From Planctomycetota bacterium (lineage in GTDB: Bacteria > Planctomycetota > JAJSAM01 > JAJVHW01): a stretch of 36,916 nt of DNA. The position numbers and the translations under genes are program-made. Numbering within the stretch: position 1 is the first letter of the stretch; each line of letters begins with the position of its first letter. The notes under the pieces are model-generated. The model had not been told where the DNA came from. It saw nothing but the letters and a program-made list of their open reading frames with translations, and did not search any database. Positions 18,635 to 27,286 of this stretch are shown piece after piece. The DNA is taken from positions 1-36,916 of the forward strand of contig JAIOPE010000102.1 in assembly GCA_021414065.1 (NCBI GenBank), in the 5' to 3' direction.

Positions 18635-19102
18635 TCAGACGAGCCGCAGCCGCGCCTCGGGCTCCGCTCCGGCTGCGACGATCTGGCCGATCTCGTGGTG
18701 CATCGCCTCGATCGACTCGCGTTTCGGTCCCGAGCGGACGGCGTTTCCGGCTTCGGTCGCGCTGAACCAGCGCGAAGCGTCGTGCGAGTTGCCGAGCTTG
18801 ACGTCGCCGGAGACGAGCGCGACGAAACACGGCATGAGCCGGATCGCGTCCACCTCCGCGTCGTACTCAGTCTCGACGTGCTCGAGTCCCCAGAGCGACA
18901 CGGGGTCGAGCGACGTCATCTCGACGAGCGACCGGATCGCGGCGCGCGCCGAGCCCTCGCCGTCGCGCGGCTCCGCGAGCACGGTCTCCCAGGCGCCGGC
19001 GTGAACGGAGTCCGGAGCACACCGAAGGAGTAGGTACCAGGCACGTCCGCCTTCGATCTTGAAGACGTAGAGCACCGCGCGATCGGAGACGAGTCCGGCC
19101 AT
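18635..19102 (-). CDS. Nudix-fold-like protein with degenerate Nudix box
   Basis: 155 residues resembling small Nudix hydrolases in layout: a strand VLYVFKIEGGRAWYLLLR, then AGAWETVLAEPRDGEGSARA, then RSLVEMTSLDP and a downstream FVALV strand. In place of the catalytic GX5EX7REUXEEXGU signature the helix reads GEGSARAAIRSLVEMTSL, lacking the paired Glu residues that bind metal. It may therefore bind nucleotides without hydrolysing them. Assignment rests on pattern only. It sits between the large peptidase-like gene (73 bp upstream) and the GYF_2 gene (86 bp downstream), all on the minus strand. Confidence 0.6.
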   Translation of the reverse strand: MAGLVSDRAVLYVFKIEGGRAWYLLLRCAPDSVHAGAWETVLAEPRDGEGSARAAIRSLVEMTSLDPVSLWGLEHVETEYDAEVDAIRLMPCFVALVSGDVKLGNSHDASRWFSATEAGNAVRSGPKRESIEAMHHEIGQIVAAGAEPEARLRLV

Positions 19103-19175
19103 GTGTTCTGTCTACCCCCGACCTCGCGAGCCGCGAAGCCGCTTCGACGCGTGCGGGCTCACGCGCGACACCGTC

Positions 19176-22100
19176 TCACCAGCCGCCTGCGACGGCGAGC
19201 GCTGAAAGCGCGAGCGCGCGGCCGACGCGGGCCACGTTCGCGGCGTCCACAGGTGCCGGAGCCAACCCGGACGGGTAAGCATCCGCCGACCGGATCGAGA
19301 CGGACGGCACGTCGCGGTGCGCGAACGTCGCGGCGTCGCATCCGTGCGGCGCGAGTGCGACGTCGGGCCCGCGGTCGAGGACGGACTGCTCGATCGCCGC
19401 AGCGACGCAGCGCGCGAGCCGCGGCCGGTCCCGGCCCCCCGCGACCGACACCGCACCAGCGCGGTGTGCCGTGACGTCCTCCGCACCGATCATGGCGACG
19501 ATCCCGTGGTCCTGCGGGAGCGCATCTGTGAACGCGAGGCTGCCGCGCAGACCCCACTCCGACGCGCCGAAGAAGACGACGAGCACGTCGCGCGCGAGCA
19601 GTTCGTCCTGCACTGCGAGCACGTTCACGGTCTCGACGAGCGCCGCGGCGCCGGTGGCGGCGCCGTCCGAGCCCACGGCGTCGGTGGAGTCGAGGTGCGC
19701 CGCGAGGAGCACGCTGCCCGGCCGCCGCACGCCGCGGGCTCGGATGCGTCCGACGACGTTGGCGCTCGTCACGTCGTGACGCGTGAAACGCACGTCGAGA
19801 CGCAGCACGACATCTTTCGATGGCCGGAAGTCCGCCGACACCGCGATCACGGGGAGCGGGAGTTCTCGGTCGCTGCCGGCGCGTGCCGCGGCGACGGCCG
19901 CCAGTCGGAGCGCGTCGGAGGCGTTGACAATCTGCGAGTCCGCGGCGCCCGCGGGGAGTGTCGCGAACCGGGTGAGATCCGCGATCCCCGGCGACGGCGC
20001 CGTCGGAACGCGGACGAAGAGCGCGGCGGCGTTTCGGGCGACGGCGACTCGCGCGACGTCCCGGAGGAACTCAAGCGGACGGTCCACGCCTGCGCCGAGG
20101 TCCACGACGAGCGCGCGCCCGGCGAGGTCCGGGTCGTCGCCGTCCACGGACCCGATCACCGACACGCCGCCCTCCGGCGTCTCCGCCGACGCCACGAGCG
20201 GCACCGCGCCGGCGACCGGCGTTCCGGCGGTGTCGGCCCCGACGACTCGGAGCACCGGCGCCGCGGGATCGATGTCCTTCACCGAGAACGTGAACGGGCG
20301 CTCGTCGGGCTCGACGCCCGCGAGACGCAACTCATCCATCACGATGCGGCGCGCCTTTGCGTCGGCGGGACTGCCCGCGAGGCGGCCGTGCAACTCGGGA
20401 GACGCGAGCGCATCGACGACCCGCCGCACGCGCTCGGGCGACGTCGCGGACTTCGTCTCGGGGAGGAGGAGGCGCGAGGTGCGAGACGGGGTTGCGGCGG
20501 TGGACCGCGTCACGTTTCCCGTCACGTCCACCGTCGCAGTCCCATCGAGCTCGAGGCTCCAGAGCGACAGACCGTCGGGTGGCCCCGCGCCGCTCCGGAT
20601 TGACGTGACGAACTCCGACGCGTCCGCGGGGCTCCTCGACGAGACGAGCGCCATCACCGGGGCCGCGGCTCCGGACGCCGTCGCAGGATCGCCGTGACGG
20701 GGGAGTTGCTCGGCGAGCGAGCGAGTCACTCGATTCGAGGCGACGCTGCCGAAGAGCACGTAGCTCGTCCCGCGCTCGATCTGCTGCGGGGCATCCGAAG
20801 CGAGGACGACCGAGAGTCCGCCCCGCTTCCAGTCCGCCGCGAGGAACTCGACTTCGTCCCGTGTCTCCACCACGACCACGACCTTTGGCCGCGCCAGCGT
20901 CGCCGCGAGACACGCGGGGATCTCCTCCGCACCGAGCGCTCGGAGTACGTGGTGGTCCGGATCGACGGCTACGCGGAGCGGCAGCGACGGAGCCGTGAGC
21001 GAGAACGCGACGTCCGATCCCGTCAGGTCGATGAGCGACTCGTCGGTCCCTTCGAGGTGCTCGATGGCGATCGGAACCGCGAGGTGCCACGGCTTCTCGC
21101 CCGGCGCGAGCCGCTGGCGCAGCACGCCGGTGACGAGGAATCGACCGCCGTCGGCGCGGATCTTCGTCTCGGCGAGTTCGAGCAGCGGGGCGCCCTTGCG
21201 GTCGAGACCCTGCGCGAACTGGTCGCCGAGCTTCCGCTTCGACGTCACCTCAAACTCGGTCTGCCACGCCGCCCAGTCCATCCGCGTGCCGCGGCGTTCG
21301 ACGGCGACGCGGCGCAGCGTGGCCCAGAACGCGGCGTCGCCGATGTCTCGGCGGAGCGCGTGGAGGAACAGGACGGCGCGGTCCGGGGTCGTCGCATCCG
21401 CCCGGCGGACGGCGAGTCCGAGGATCGCCTTGCGCCGCCGCTCGGCCGCGCGTGCCGGCGCGGCCGAAGGGTCCGCGCGGTCGGTGAGTTCGTCGGCGCA
21501 GACATCCGCGAGTGCGTCGCACCAGACTCCGTCGCTGTCGGACGACATCACGCTGTGGCCCCACCACCTTCTCGCAACCAGTCGGCGCAGAAGACGCTCG
21601 TCGCGATCCGACGTCGCGCCCTGCTCTGCGGGGCGTGTCAGGCGCCGGGCGACGTCCACCGGCAGCAGCATCAGCTCCGGGCCGCCGTGGGTCCGGCCGA
21701 CGACCGCGTCTTCCGCGCCGTCGAAGTCGTCCGCCACCACGTCGAGCCGGTCGCCCGCGTACGGGCCGACGAGTTCGCCCATCTGCCGCAGCACGGAGCC
21801 GACGCGCCGGATCAGAGCGTTTGCGTCCTGCGCGTCCGAGCCGCTGTGGAGCGCGAGACCGATGTCTGCGTTCCCGATCTGGCGTCGCGTCAGCGTCCAT
21901 GGGCCGGCAACGAGCGCGGCTCCGTCGGTGTCGAACTCGCTTCGCCACACCGTTGGGGCGTCGGTGGCCGAGCCGGGCTCCGGCGCAACCCGCGCTCCCT
22001 GCGCGAGGATCTCGGTCCCGGGTGTGGGGCGGGTCCGGATCGTGAACCGCGTCAGCCCCTCGCCGGTCGGCACCCAGTTCGACGAGGCACCGATGAACGT

Positions 22101-22478
22101 CAGGCCCTCGCCGATGTGCGCGGTTCGGACCGGACCCGAGTAGCCCACTGTCACGGTCGCCCGTTCCGACGTCCCGGCTGGGACGGAGATGCTCCACGTC
22201 CGGCGGGCGTCGTCGCCGTCGCCGCGCTCCGGGACGACCGCCCTTCCGTCCACGGTCACCGTCGCGATCGACAGCCCTCCGTTCAGCGAGAAGCGGAGCA
22301 CGCCGCCGCCGTCGCGCAGGACGAGCATCCGGTCCTCGGCGTCGAGTTTGCCCTCGGACGGGAGGAGGCGCACCGTCACGTCGTGCGCCTCGATTCGCGG
22401 TGCCGCGAGGGCGGAAGCCGCCATCCCGGTCGAGGCTGCCAGGGCCGCCGCGACCACGTAAACGGTTGAAATCCGCAT
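19176..22478 (-). CDS. exported M1-like plus M28-like protein, both peptidase sites degenerate
   Basis: About 1100 residues, with a signal peptide MRISTVYVVAAALAASTGMA... that decides ATG 22478 over an in-frame start 26 codons earlier. The first half resembles an M1 aminopeptidase: an N-terminal beta domain, then LRRLVARRWWGHSV aligning with the family's HExxHxWWGN region, but with both His and the Glu replaced. The last 400 residues resemble an M28 peptidase with an inserted PA-like region. They keep AHLDS (His928) and a following Asp938 (GSDGAATG), but the usual catalytic EE is SE (Ser973-Glu974) and the SDH ligand motif is CDA (Asp1048-Ala1049). Both halves therefore look inactive or altered. 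It is transcribed divergently from the TPR gene. Confidence 0.78.
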   Translation of the reverse strand: MRISTVYVVAAALAASTGMAASALAAPRIEAHDVTVRLLPSEGKLDAEDRMLVLRDGGGVLRFSLNGGLSIATVTVDGRAVVPERGDGDDARRTWSISVPAGTSERATVTVGYSGPVRTAHIGEGLTFIGASSNWVPTGEGLTRFTIRTRPTPGTEILAQGARVAPEPGSATDAPTVWRSEFDTDGAALVAGPWTLTRRQIGNADIGLALHSGSDAQDANALIRRVGSVLRQMGELVGPYAGDRLDVVADDFDGAEDAVVGRTHGGPELMLLPVDVARRLTRPAEQGATSDRDERLLRRLVARRWWGHSVMSSDSDGVWCDALADVCADELTDRADPSAAPARAAERRRKAILGLAVRRADATTPDRAVLFLHALRRDIGDAAFWATLRRVAVERRGTRMDWAAWQTEFEVTSKRKLGDQFAQGLDRKGAPLLELAETKIRADGGRFLVTGVLRQRLAPGEKPWHLAVPIAIEHLEGTDESLIDLTGSDVAFSLTAPSLPLRVAVDPDHHVLRALGAEEIPACLAATLARPKVVVVVETRDEVEFLAADWKRGGLSVVLASDAPQQIERGTSYVLFGSVASNRVTRSLAEQLPRHGDPATASGAAAPVMALVSSRSPADASEFVTSIRSGAGPPDGLSLWSLELDGTATVDVTGNVTRSTAATPSRTSRLLLPETKSATSPERVRRVVDALASPELHGRLAGSPADAKARRIVMDELRLAGVEPDERPFTFSVKDIDPAAPVLRVVGADTAGTPVAGAVPLVASAETPEGGVSVIGSVDGDDPDLAGRALVVDLGAGVDRPLEFLRDVARVAVARNAAALFVRVPTAPSPGIADLTRFATLPAGAADSQIVNASDALRLAAVAAARAGSDRELPLPVIAVSADFRPSKDVVLRLDVRFTRHDVTSANVVGRIRARGVRRPGSVLLAAHLDSTDAVGSDGAATGAAALVETVNVLAVQDELLARDVLVVFFGASEWGLRGSLAFTDALPQDHGIVAMIGAEDVTAHRAGAVSVAGGRDRPRLARCVAAAIEQSVLDRGPDVALAPHGCDAATFAHRDVPSVSIRSADAYPSGLAPAPVDAANVARVGRALALSALAVAGGW

Positions 22479-22620
22479 TCGACTGCTTTCCGAGGGCCGT
22501 ACGTGCCGATGGGGACCGAAGCGACGGGCCCGGCCAGTGTCAGCGTTCGGCGTCATGTTGGAGGTCCTGTTGACCGATCATCGGGACGCGAACGAGGCGA
22601 GCCGAGGAAAGCCGGGCGCG

Positions 22621-24018
22621 ATGCGACGCCTTGCCCCGGCGCTGGTCGTCGGCGCCGCGATCGCTGTCGCCTGCGCGCTGGCCGCGCCGGGCGGCGTTCC
22701 GCCGGAGGCCGTCGGCTCGGACGGTGCGGGCGCCGACGAGCCCACCGAGGCGACGCTGACCCCGGAGCAGCGGGCGTCGATGGACAGCTTCGTCCACCGC
22801 TTCCGCCGCGCGCAGCAGCAGTTCGGCGGCGGCCACGACAAGGAGGCCGAGGAGATCCTCCGCCAACTGCTGACGGAGCAGCCCGACGCCGCTGCCGTCC
22901 ACCACGCCCTCGCCTACATCCAGTGGTTCCAGCGTCGGACCGACGCAGCCATGGAGCACTTCGCAGAGGCCGCTCGCCTGGCCCCGGAGGACGGAGCGAT
23001 TCGCCGTGACTACGGGCTGCGGCTCTGCGACCTCGGTCGCGCCGCGGAAGCCCTCCCGCACGTCGAGAAGGCCGCGGCGCTCCTCGACCCCGACGTCGAG
23101 ACGATCTGCGCGCTCGGACGCGCGCTCGCGGCGAACGGTCGTCCGGCCGACGCGGAACGGCGGTACCGCGAGGCGCTCGAGCTCGACCCCGCGTCGGTGG
23201 ACGCCCGCGCTCTTCTCGCGCGGCACATCGGCGGCGAGCGTCCAGACGAAGCCCTGAAGCTCCTCGAGGGCATCAACCCGAACTGGGTGGATGTGGTCGC
23301 GGCCCGGGCATTCGCGCTGGAGCGGCTGGGCCGGTGGAAGGAAGCCGCGGCCTCGCACGTGCGCATGTCCGAACTTGCCGGGCCCGCCGCCTCGCAGGCT
23401 GCGGTGGCGACGCTCCGCGACGCGGCCGAAGGGCTGGTGCGCACCGGTGACACGGAGCATGCCGTTGCGGTCGCGACCCGGTGGACCGCCTCGGATCGCG
23501 TGCCCGGACTGCCTGCGCCGGGCGGCAGGCCGGGCCTGCGCGCGTCATTCTGCCTCGCTGTTGCTAGGGCTGGCGCGGGCGACGCGGCCGGTGCGCTCGA
23601 AGCGCTGGACGCGGCGGACGTTCCGGGAACTTCCACGGTGCAGGCCAAGACCCACCTTCGTCTCGTCCGGGCCCATCTCCTGCTCCAGGCCGGACGTCCG
23701 GACGACGCACGGAAGGAACTCGCCGCGGTGGCTGCGGTGGAGGACGTGCCCCCGGTTGCATTCGAGCGGGCGCTCGCCCGATTCGTGACGGGGACCGACC
23801 CGCGCGCGGTCGGGAACGACCTCGCGCTGATCCAGGCGGTGGCGGCGGCGCAGAAGAGCCGAGTCAACGACGTGGACTGGGCCATGTGGCTGCGCGCCAA
23901 GCTGACGGGGGATCCGGCGACCGCCCCGGCGGACGCCAAGGCGGCTGTCCTGCGTGGGATCGACCACTCGAACCCGCCCGGCGAGCATCCGGGATTCCTG
24001 CTCCTCGGCGTGCGCTGA
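22621..24018 (+). CDS. TPR-repeat protein, exported or membrane-anchored
   Basis: About 465 residues from ATG 22621 (MRRLAPALVVGAAIAVACALA), chosen because it gives a signal or anchor helix at the N-terminus; an in-frame ATG at 22555 would put 22 polar residues in front of it. Several tetratricopeptide repeats follow between about residues 70 and 260, for example AEEILRQLLTEQPDAAAVHH, ALAYIQWFQRRTDAAMEHF and DAERRYREALELDPASVDAR, with further helical repeats to the end. A scaffold for protein-protein contacts. It lies 94 bp ahead of a Ser/Thr kinase on the same strand and may be its partner (inference). Confidence 0.82.
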   Translation: MRRLAPALVVGAAIAVACALAAPGGVPPEAVGSDGAGADEPTEATLTPEQRASMDSFVHRFRRAQQQFGGGHDKEAEEILRQLLTEQPDAAAVHHALAYIQWFQRRTDAAMEHFAEAARLAPEDGAIRRDYGLRLCDLGRAAEALPHVEKAAALLDPDVETICALGRALAANGRPADAERRYREALELDPASVDARALLARHIGGERPDEALKLLEGINPNWVDVVAARAFALERLGRWKEAAASHVRMSELAGPAASQAAVATLRDAAEGLVRTGDTEHAVAVATRWTASDRVPGLPAPGGRPGLRASFCLAVARAGAGDAAGALEALDAADVPGTSTVQAKTHLRLVRAHLLLQAGRPDDARKELAAVAAVEDVPPVAFERALARFVTGTDPRAVGNDLALIQAVAAAQKSRVNDVDWAMWLRAKLTGDPATAPADAKAAVLRGIDHSNPPGEHPGFLLLGVR

Positions 24019-24112
24019 CCGGCTGGGGCCGTGCGGCGGAGGGTCGCCCACACGGAGATTTCGCAATCCCGTGACGGCTCGGCCGCGACGGCGCGGTATC
24101 CTCCCGCGACGC

Positions 24113-24952
24113 ATGTCCGAACTCATCGCAGACCGCTACGAACTCCTCGGTGTCCTCGGGCGCGGCGTTCTCGGTGAGGTCGTGAAGGTTCGCGACCGCA
24201 CCAACGGCGCCGTCGTCGCCATGAAGCTGTTCAAGCCGCAGAGCGTGTCGGCGTCTGCGATCGGGCGGTTCGAGCGCGAGTTCCGGGCCATCGGGAAGCT
24301 GTCGCATCCGAACATCGTGGTGGTCTACGACTTCGGCACCGACGGCGTGCGCCCGTACTTCACGATGGAGTTGCTCGAAGGCTCGGACCTCCGCCGGTTC
24401 ATCCAGGACCAGCGCCCGGCCGAGGGCATGCCCGGCTACGACGACTACCTCCGCCGCATCCTGTACGTCTTCAACCAGCTCGCCGACGCGCTCACGGTCG
24501 TCCACGCCGCGGGCCAGGTCCACCGCGATCTGAAGCCGGAGAACATCTTCGTCAAGTCGGGCCGGTTCCCGCGCGCGAAGCTGCTCGACTTCGGCCACGC
24601 GAAGGACGACGACGGCGGCGGTCAGAACCTCACGGTCACGGGCACCGTCCTCGGGACCGCGTGGTACATCCCGCCGGAGCAGGCGATGGGGCGACCGGTC
24701 GGACCCGCGGCCGATCTCTACGCGCTCGGGTGCGTGCTCTACGAGTCGTTGATGGGCAAGCCGCCGTTCCCGGGCACGACCGTCATGGACATGATCATGG
24801 CCCACATCCAGCGTGAAGCGCCGGACGCCACCCGCGCCGACCCCCGCGTTCCGCAGGAGATCTCGGACCTGATCCGCAGCCTGATGAAGAAGTCCCCCGA
24901 GGACCGGCCTGCGTCGGCGGCGATCGTGCGCGACATCCTCGCGAAGTACTGA
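24113..24952 (+). CDS. soluble Hanks-type Ser/Thr protein kinase
   Basis: 279 residues, consisting only of a kinase domain with no membrane segment. All key residues are present: Gly-rich loop GRGVLGEV, Lys38 in VVAMKLF, HRDLKPEN with Asp139, DFG with Asp159 (LLDFGHAKD), PPEQ in place of APE, and the ADLYALGCVLYESLMG helix. ATG 24113 is chosen because MSELIADRYELLGVLG is the standard kinase N-terminus; the frame is open 53 codons further upstream. It lies between the TPR gene and a broken membrane gene 26 bp downstream, likely one transcript. Confidence 0.92.
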   Translation: MSELIADRYELLGVLGRGVLGEVVKVRDRTNGAVVAMKLFKPQSVSASAIGRFEREFRAIGKLSHPNIVVVYDFGTDGVRPYFTMELLEGSDLRRFIQDQRPAEGMPGYDDYLRRILYVFNQLADALTVVHAAGQVHRDLKPENIFVKSGRFPRAKLLDFGHAKDDDGGGQNLTVTGTVLGTAWYIPPEQAMGRPVGPAADLYALGCVLYESLMGKPPFPGTTVMDMIMAHIQREAPDATRADPRVPQEISDLIRSLMKKSPEDRPASAAIVRDILAKY

Positions 24953-24978
24953 GGCGCCGCGGACCGGAGGGCGAGTCC

Positions 24979-25604
24979 ATGCGGAACGTTCTCCCGGTGA
25001 GCCGCTGGTATCTCGTGATGGCGGCGGCGACGATCGCGTCGCTCGTAGTCCCCGCCGGGGTGTTCAAGTCCCGAGCCCGGACAATTCACGAGGGTTCGCG
25101 CCTGGCCGAGCCAGCGGGTCGTCCGCTGCGTTGGGCCCCTTGCGTGGCTTGACGAAGCCGACGCTGCGGGTCCCGCCTTGCGGCCGACTCCGCGGATCTC
25201 GGCCAGGACGGTGTGTCGTGATGCGCATGTCCCTCGGATCGGCGTGAAGTGCTTGTGTTTCCTACGATGCGTGCCGTTCTCACGCGAACCCTCGTGAACT
25301 GTCCGGGCTAGACCCCGGCCTCTCTGCGCGCGTCGCATGTGTCGCTGCGGGCCTGCTGATCCTCCAGATCTGGCGCGTGCCCTACGAACGTGCCCTCGAG
25401 CGGGCGGACCATGCGAGCCCGAGCGACGAGGCGGACGACTCCGGGCGAGTTCGCCCGGCCGCCGGGCACGACTCGGCGCGGCCGGATCGCATCGGGGCGG
25501 GCCTGGAGCTGGCGCGCTCGATGCGAGCGTTCGAACTGGACGTCGCGCGCCGGGTCCTCCTGCCCGAGTTGTTGTGCATCGTCGGGAATCTGCTCGTCGG
25601 GTAG
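24979..25604 (+). pseudogene. small membrane-protein gene interrupted by a 236-bp element
   Basis: GGAGG 8 nt before ATG 24979 and a membrane helix (WYLVMAAATIASLVVPAGVF) mark a genuine gene start. After 32 codons the frame enters an element with terminal inverted repeats and stops at 25150-25152, giving only 57 residues. On the far side another frame resumes with [20 protein letters not shown] and runs to TAG at 25602-25604. Deleting 25074-25309 joins the two halves into one open frame of 129 codons: two membrane helices and a charged C-terminal region of about 75 residues. No family is recognised. The inferred intact gene follows the kinase by 26 bp and was probably its operon partner. Confidence 0.75.
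25074..25309. mobile_element. 236-bp MITE-like element with 27-bp terminal inverted repeats
   Basis: The left end (25074-25100, AGCCCGGACAATTCACGAGG...) and the right end (25283-25309) are inverted copies with 26 of 27 positions matching. There is no transposase gene inside. A short inner inverted repeat (CTGGCCGAG / CTCGGCCAG) is also present. An AG dinucleotide at both edges (25074-25075 and 25310-25311) could be a 2-bp target duplication, but this is weak. Net removal of 236 bp restores the reading frame of the host gene, which supports these limits. The parent transposon family is not identified. Confidence 0.8.
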
Positions 25605-25844
25605 TCCGGACGTCGCGCTGGGCGGCTTTCTCACCGGGCTCCGCGCGGGACGGCCGAAGTTGCCTGACCGACACGCGTTGCGGCCCGCCGACGACCGGGA
25701 CCGGCCTCCATCGAATCGAGAAAGCGCCGCGTCCCCTTGCGCTCTCTGGATTCGTGTCCGATGGTGTGCGTGCAGTCGAGGCCCCCGGGTGTCCCATTCA
25801 AGGCCGCGTGCGCGGCCTGGGCCCCGGGGGTCGTACTCGTTCTG

Positions 25845-25912
25845 GATCGACGGAACTCGCCTCAGCTTCCGATCGATGGAACTCGCCTCAGCTTTCGATC
25901 GACGGAACTCGC
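25845..25912. repeat. 26-bp tandem repeats (two full, one partial)
   Basis: Units begin GATCGACGGAACTCGC and continue CTCAGCTTCC: 25845-25870, 25871-25896 (GATCGATGGAACTCGC...) and a third starting at 25897 that passes directly into the longer repeat family. Units differ at one or two positions. No coding role is evident. Confidence 0.85.
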
Positions 25913-26106
25913 GCCTACCTCGTCGAGGACGTCGCCACGAGCGCCGGGGGCTTGGCTCCTCGGTCCGGGCGCGGCTCCGTCGGTTGGCGCGTCTGCGGCG
26001 ACGGAACTCGCGCCTACCTCGTCGGGGACGTCCCCACGAGCGCCGGGGGCTTGGCTCCTCGGTCCGGCGCGGCTCCGTCGGTTCGCGCGTCCGGCGCGTC
26101 TGCGGC
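25901..26106. repeat. long tandem repeat, two copies of about 100 bp
   Basis: Copy 1 is 25901-25999 (99 bp) and copy 2 is 26000-26106 (107 bp). Both open GACGGAACTCGCGCCTACCT, share CGAGCGCCGGGGGCTTGGCT and end CGCGTCTGCGGC. Copy 2 has 9 extra bases near its end and one missing G, plus a few substitutions. The opening bases are the same core as the 26-bp units, so the families are nested. Confidence 0.85.
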
Positions 26107-26285
26107 GCCGGCGCCTTCTCCTGTCTCCCATCTCTGACGTCGTTGGTGCCGATCGCGGGCGGCGGACGTTCCGCTGCGGCACTTGGACCGCGCGGTTCTC
26201 GGCTGGCCCCCGCGTCGCTCCGTCCGTCCACTAGTTTCCGATCGATTCGCAGTTTCGCGTCGCGGCGCGACGCAGGTCGCGCGAC

Positions 26286-26300
26286 GACTTGGACCAAGTC
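26286..26300. promoter_or_regulatory. perfect dyad upstream of nuoA, candidate operator
   Basis: GACTTGGACCAAGTC is a perfect 7-1-7 palindrome 59 bp before the nuoA start, a reasonable position for a dimeric regulator of the nuo operon. No regulator family is assigned. Chance occurrence cannot be excluded in a single sequence. Confidence 0.35.
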
Positions 26301-26359
26301 GATTCGCCCCTCTCGCAGGTTTGGACGCTGTCGGTCCGAAGCGCAAGAATGCGGCCCCA

Positions 26360-26764
26360 ATGCGCGAGCCGGATCTCAACGACTATCTCCCCGTGCTCCT
26401 GATGCTGGGCTGGGGCGTCGTGTTCGCCGTGGGCGCACTCGGCGCCTCGTGGCTGCTCGGCGAAAAGGGCAAGAAGTCCAAGTACAAGGACCGGCCCTAC
26501 GAGTGCGGCATGCCGATCCAGAGCGAGGCGCACGCGCGGTTCGGCGTGAAGTTCTACCTCGTGGCCGTGCTCTTCATCCTGTTCGACGTCGAGGTCGTCT
26601 TCATGTACCCGTGGGCGGTCTCCTTCGGGAGCACCACGGTGCGTGGCGACGCGCCGTCCACAGCGCTGCTGATGTGGGAGATCCTCGCGTTCGTCGTGAT
26701 CCTCTTCCTCGGGTGGGCGTACGTGATCAAGAAGGGGGTCCTCGAATGGCACAAGGAAGACTGA
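26360..26764 (+). CDS. nuoA: NADH-quinone oxidoreductase subunit A
   Basis: 134 residues with three membrane helices ([60 protein letters not shown]). The conserved loop PYECGMP with its Cys, and the acidic FDVEVVF stretch of helix 2, are present. It is a small membrane subunit at the junction of the peripheral and membrane arms near the quinone site. ATG 26360 fits the family N-terminus; the frame is open further upstream into repeat DNA. It overlaps nuoB by 19 bp and is the first gene of the operon. Confidence 0.95.
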   Translation: MREPDLNDYLPVLLMLGWGVVFAVGALGASWLLGEKGKKSKYKDRPYECGMPIQSEAHARFGVKFYLVAVLFILFDVEVVFMYPWAVSFGSTTVRGDAPSTALLMWEILAFVVILFLGWAYVIKKGVLEWHKED

Positions 26765-27285
26765 CCACGCTCTCCTTCGGCGACTCGCAGCAGGAGGGCG
26801 CGATCCTCACGAACGTGGACGCGCTCCTGAACTGGGCGCGGAAGAACTCGCTGTGGCCCCTGCCGATGGGTCTTTCCTGCTGCGCCATCGAGTTCATGGC
26901 CGCCGCCACGGCACGCTTCGACATGGCCCGGTTCGGCGCCGAAGTGGCCCGCTTCTCCCCGAAGCAGGCCGACGTCATGATCGTCGCGGGCACGATGACC
27001 TACAAGATGGCCGAGGCTGTCCGCCGTCTCTACGACCAGATGGCTGAGCCGAAGTGGGTCATCGCGATGGGGGCGTGCGCTTCGTCGGCCGGCATGTTCC
27101 GGAGCTACCCGGTGATGCAGGGCATCGACCACATCGTGCCCGTGGACGTCTACATCCCAGGCTGCCCGCCGCGCCCCGAGATGCTCATCAACGCGCTGAT
27201 CCACCTGCAGAAGAAGATCGAGACGGAGAAGGCCTCGAGCGGCCTGCGCATCACGAGCCTGCTCGGCGCGGGGAAGGACTCCTAA
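26746..27285 (+). CDS. nuoB: NADH-quinone oxidoreductase subunit B
   Basis: 179 residues. It carries cluster N2, the last 4Fe-4S before quinone, with Cys ligands in GLSCCAIEF (the tandem Cys), [10 protein letters not shown] and [12 protein letters not shown] 26746 (MAQGRLTT) has a GGGGG stretch about 8 nt upstream and lies inside the end of nuoA. The upstream open frame is a shadow across repeats and nuoA. Sits at the interface with NuoD in the peripheral arm. Confidence 0.96.
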   Translation: MAQGRLTTLSFGDSQQEGAILTNVDALLNWARKNSLWPLPMGLSCCAIEFMAAATARFDMARFGAEVARFSPKQADVMIVAGTMTYKMAEAVRRLYDQMAEPKWVIAMGACASSAGMFRSYPVMQGIDHIVPVDVYIPGCPPRPEMLINALIHLQKKIETEKASSGLRITSLLGAGKDS

Positions 27286-27286
27286 C

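Larger units (their letters stand above)
25605..26359. other. gene-free spacer upstream of nuoA
   Basis: 755 bp with no convincing gene. It contains a perfect 8-bp-stem palindrome (25801-25818, AGGCCGCGTGCGCGGCCT) without a T-run, two tandem-repeat families (25845-26106), and a dyad 60 bp before nuoA. Long open frames on both strands here are Arg/Ser/Pro-rich repeat artefacts that run through the neighbouring element and genes. The nuo promoter must lie here or further upstream; no clear -35/-10 pair was found. Confidence 0.7.

Noticed and set aside
25801..25818. Perfect palindrome as a rho-independent terminator
   Set aside because: The stem is GC-rich but it is followed by GGGCCCCGGGGG, with no T-run on either strand.
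25308..26360. 350-codon minus-strand open frame through the pre-nuo spacer
   Set aside because: Its sequence is Arg/Ser/Pro-rich because it translates the tandem repeats, and it also covers the end of the inserted element and the antisense of the broken gene.
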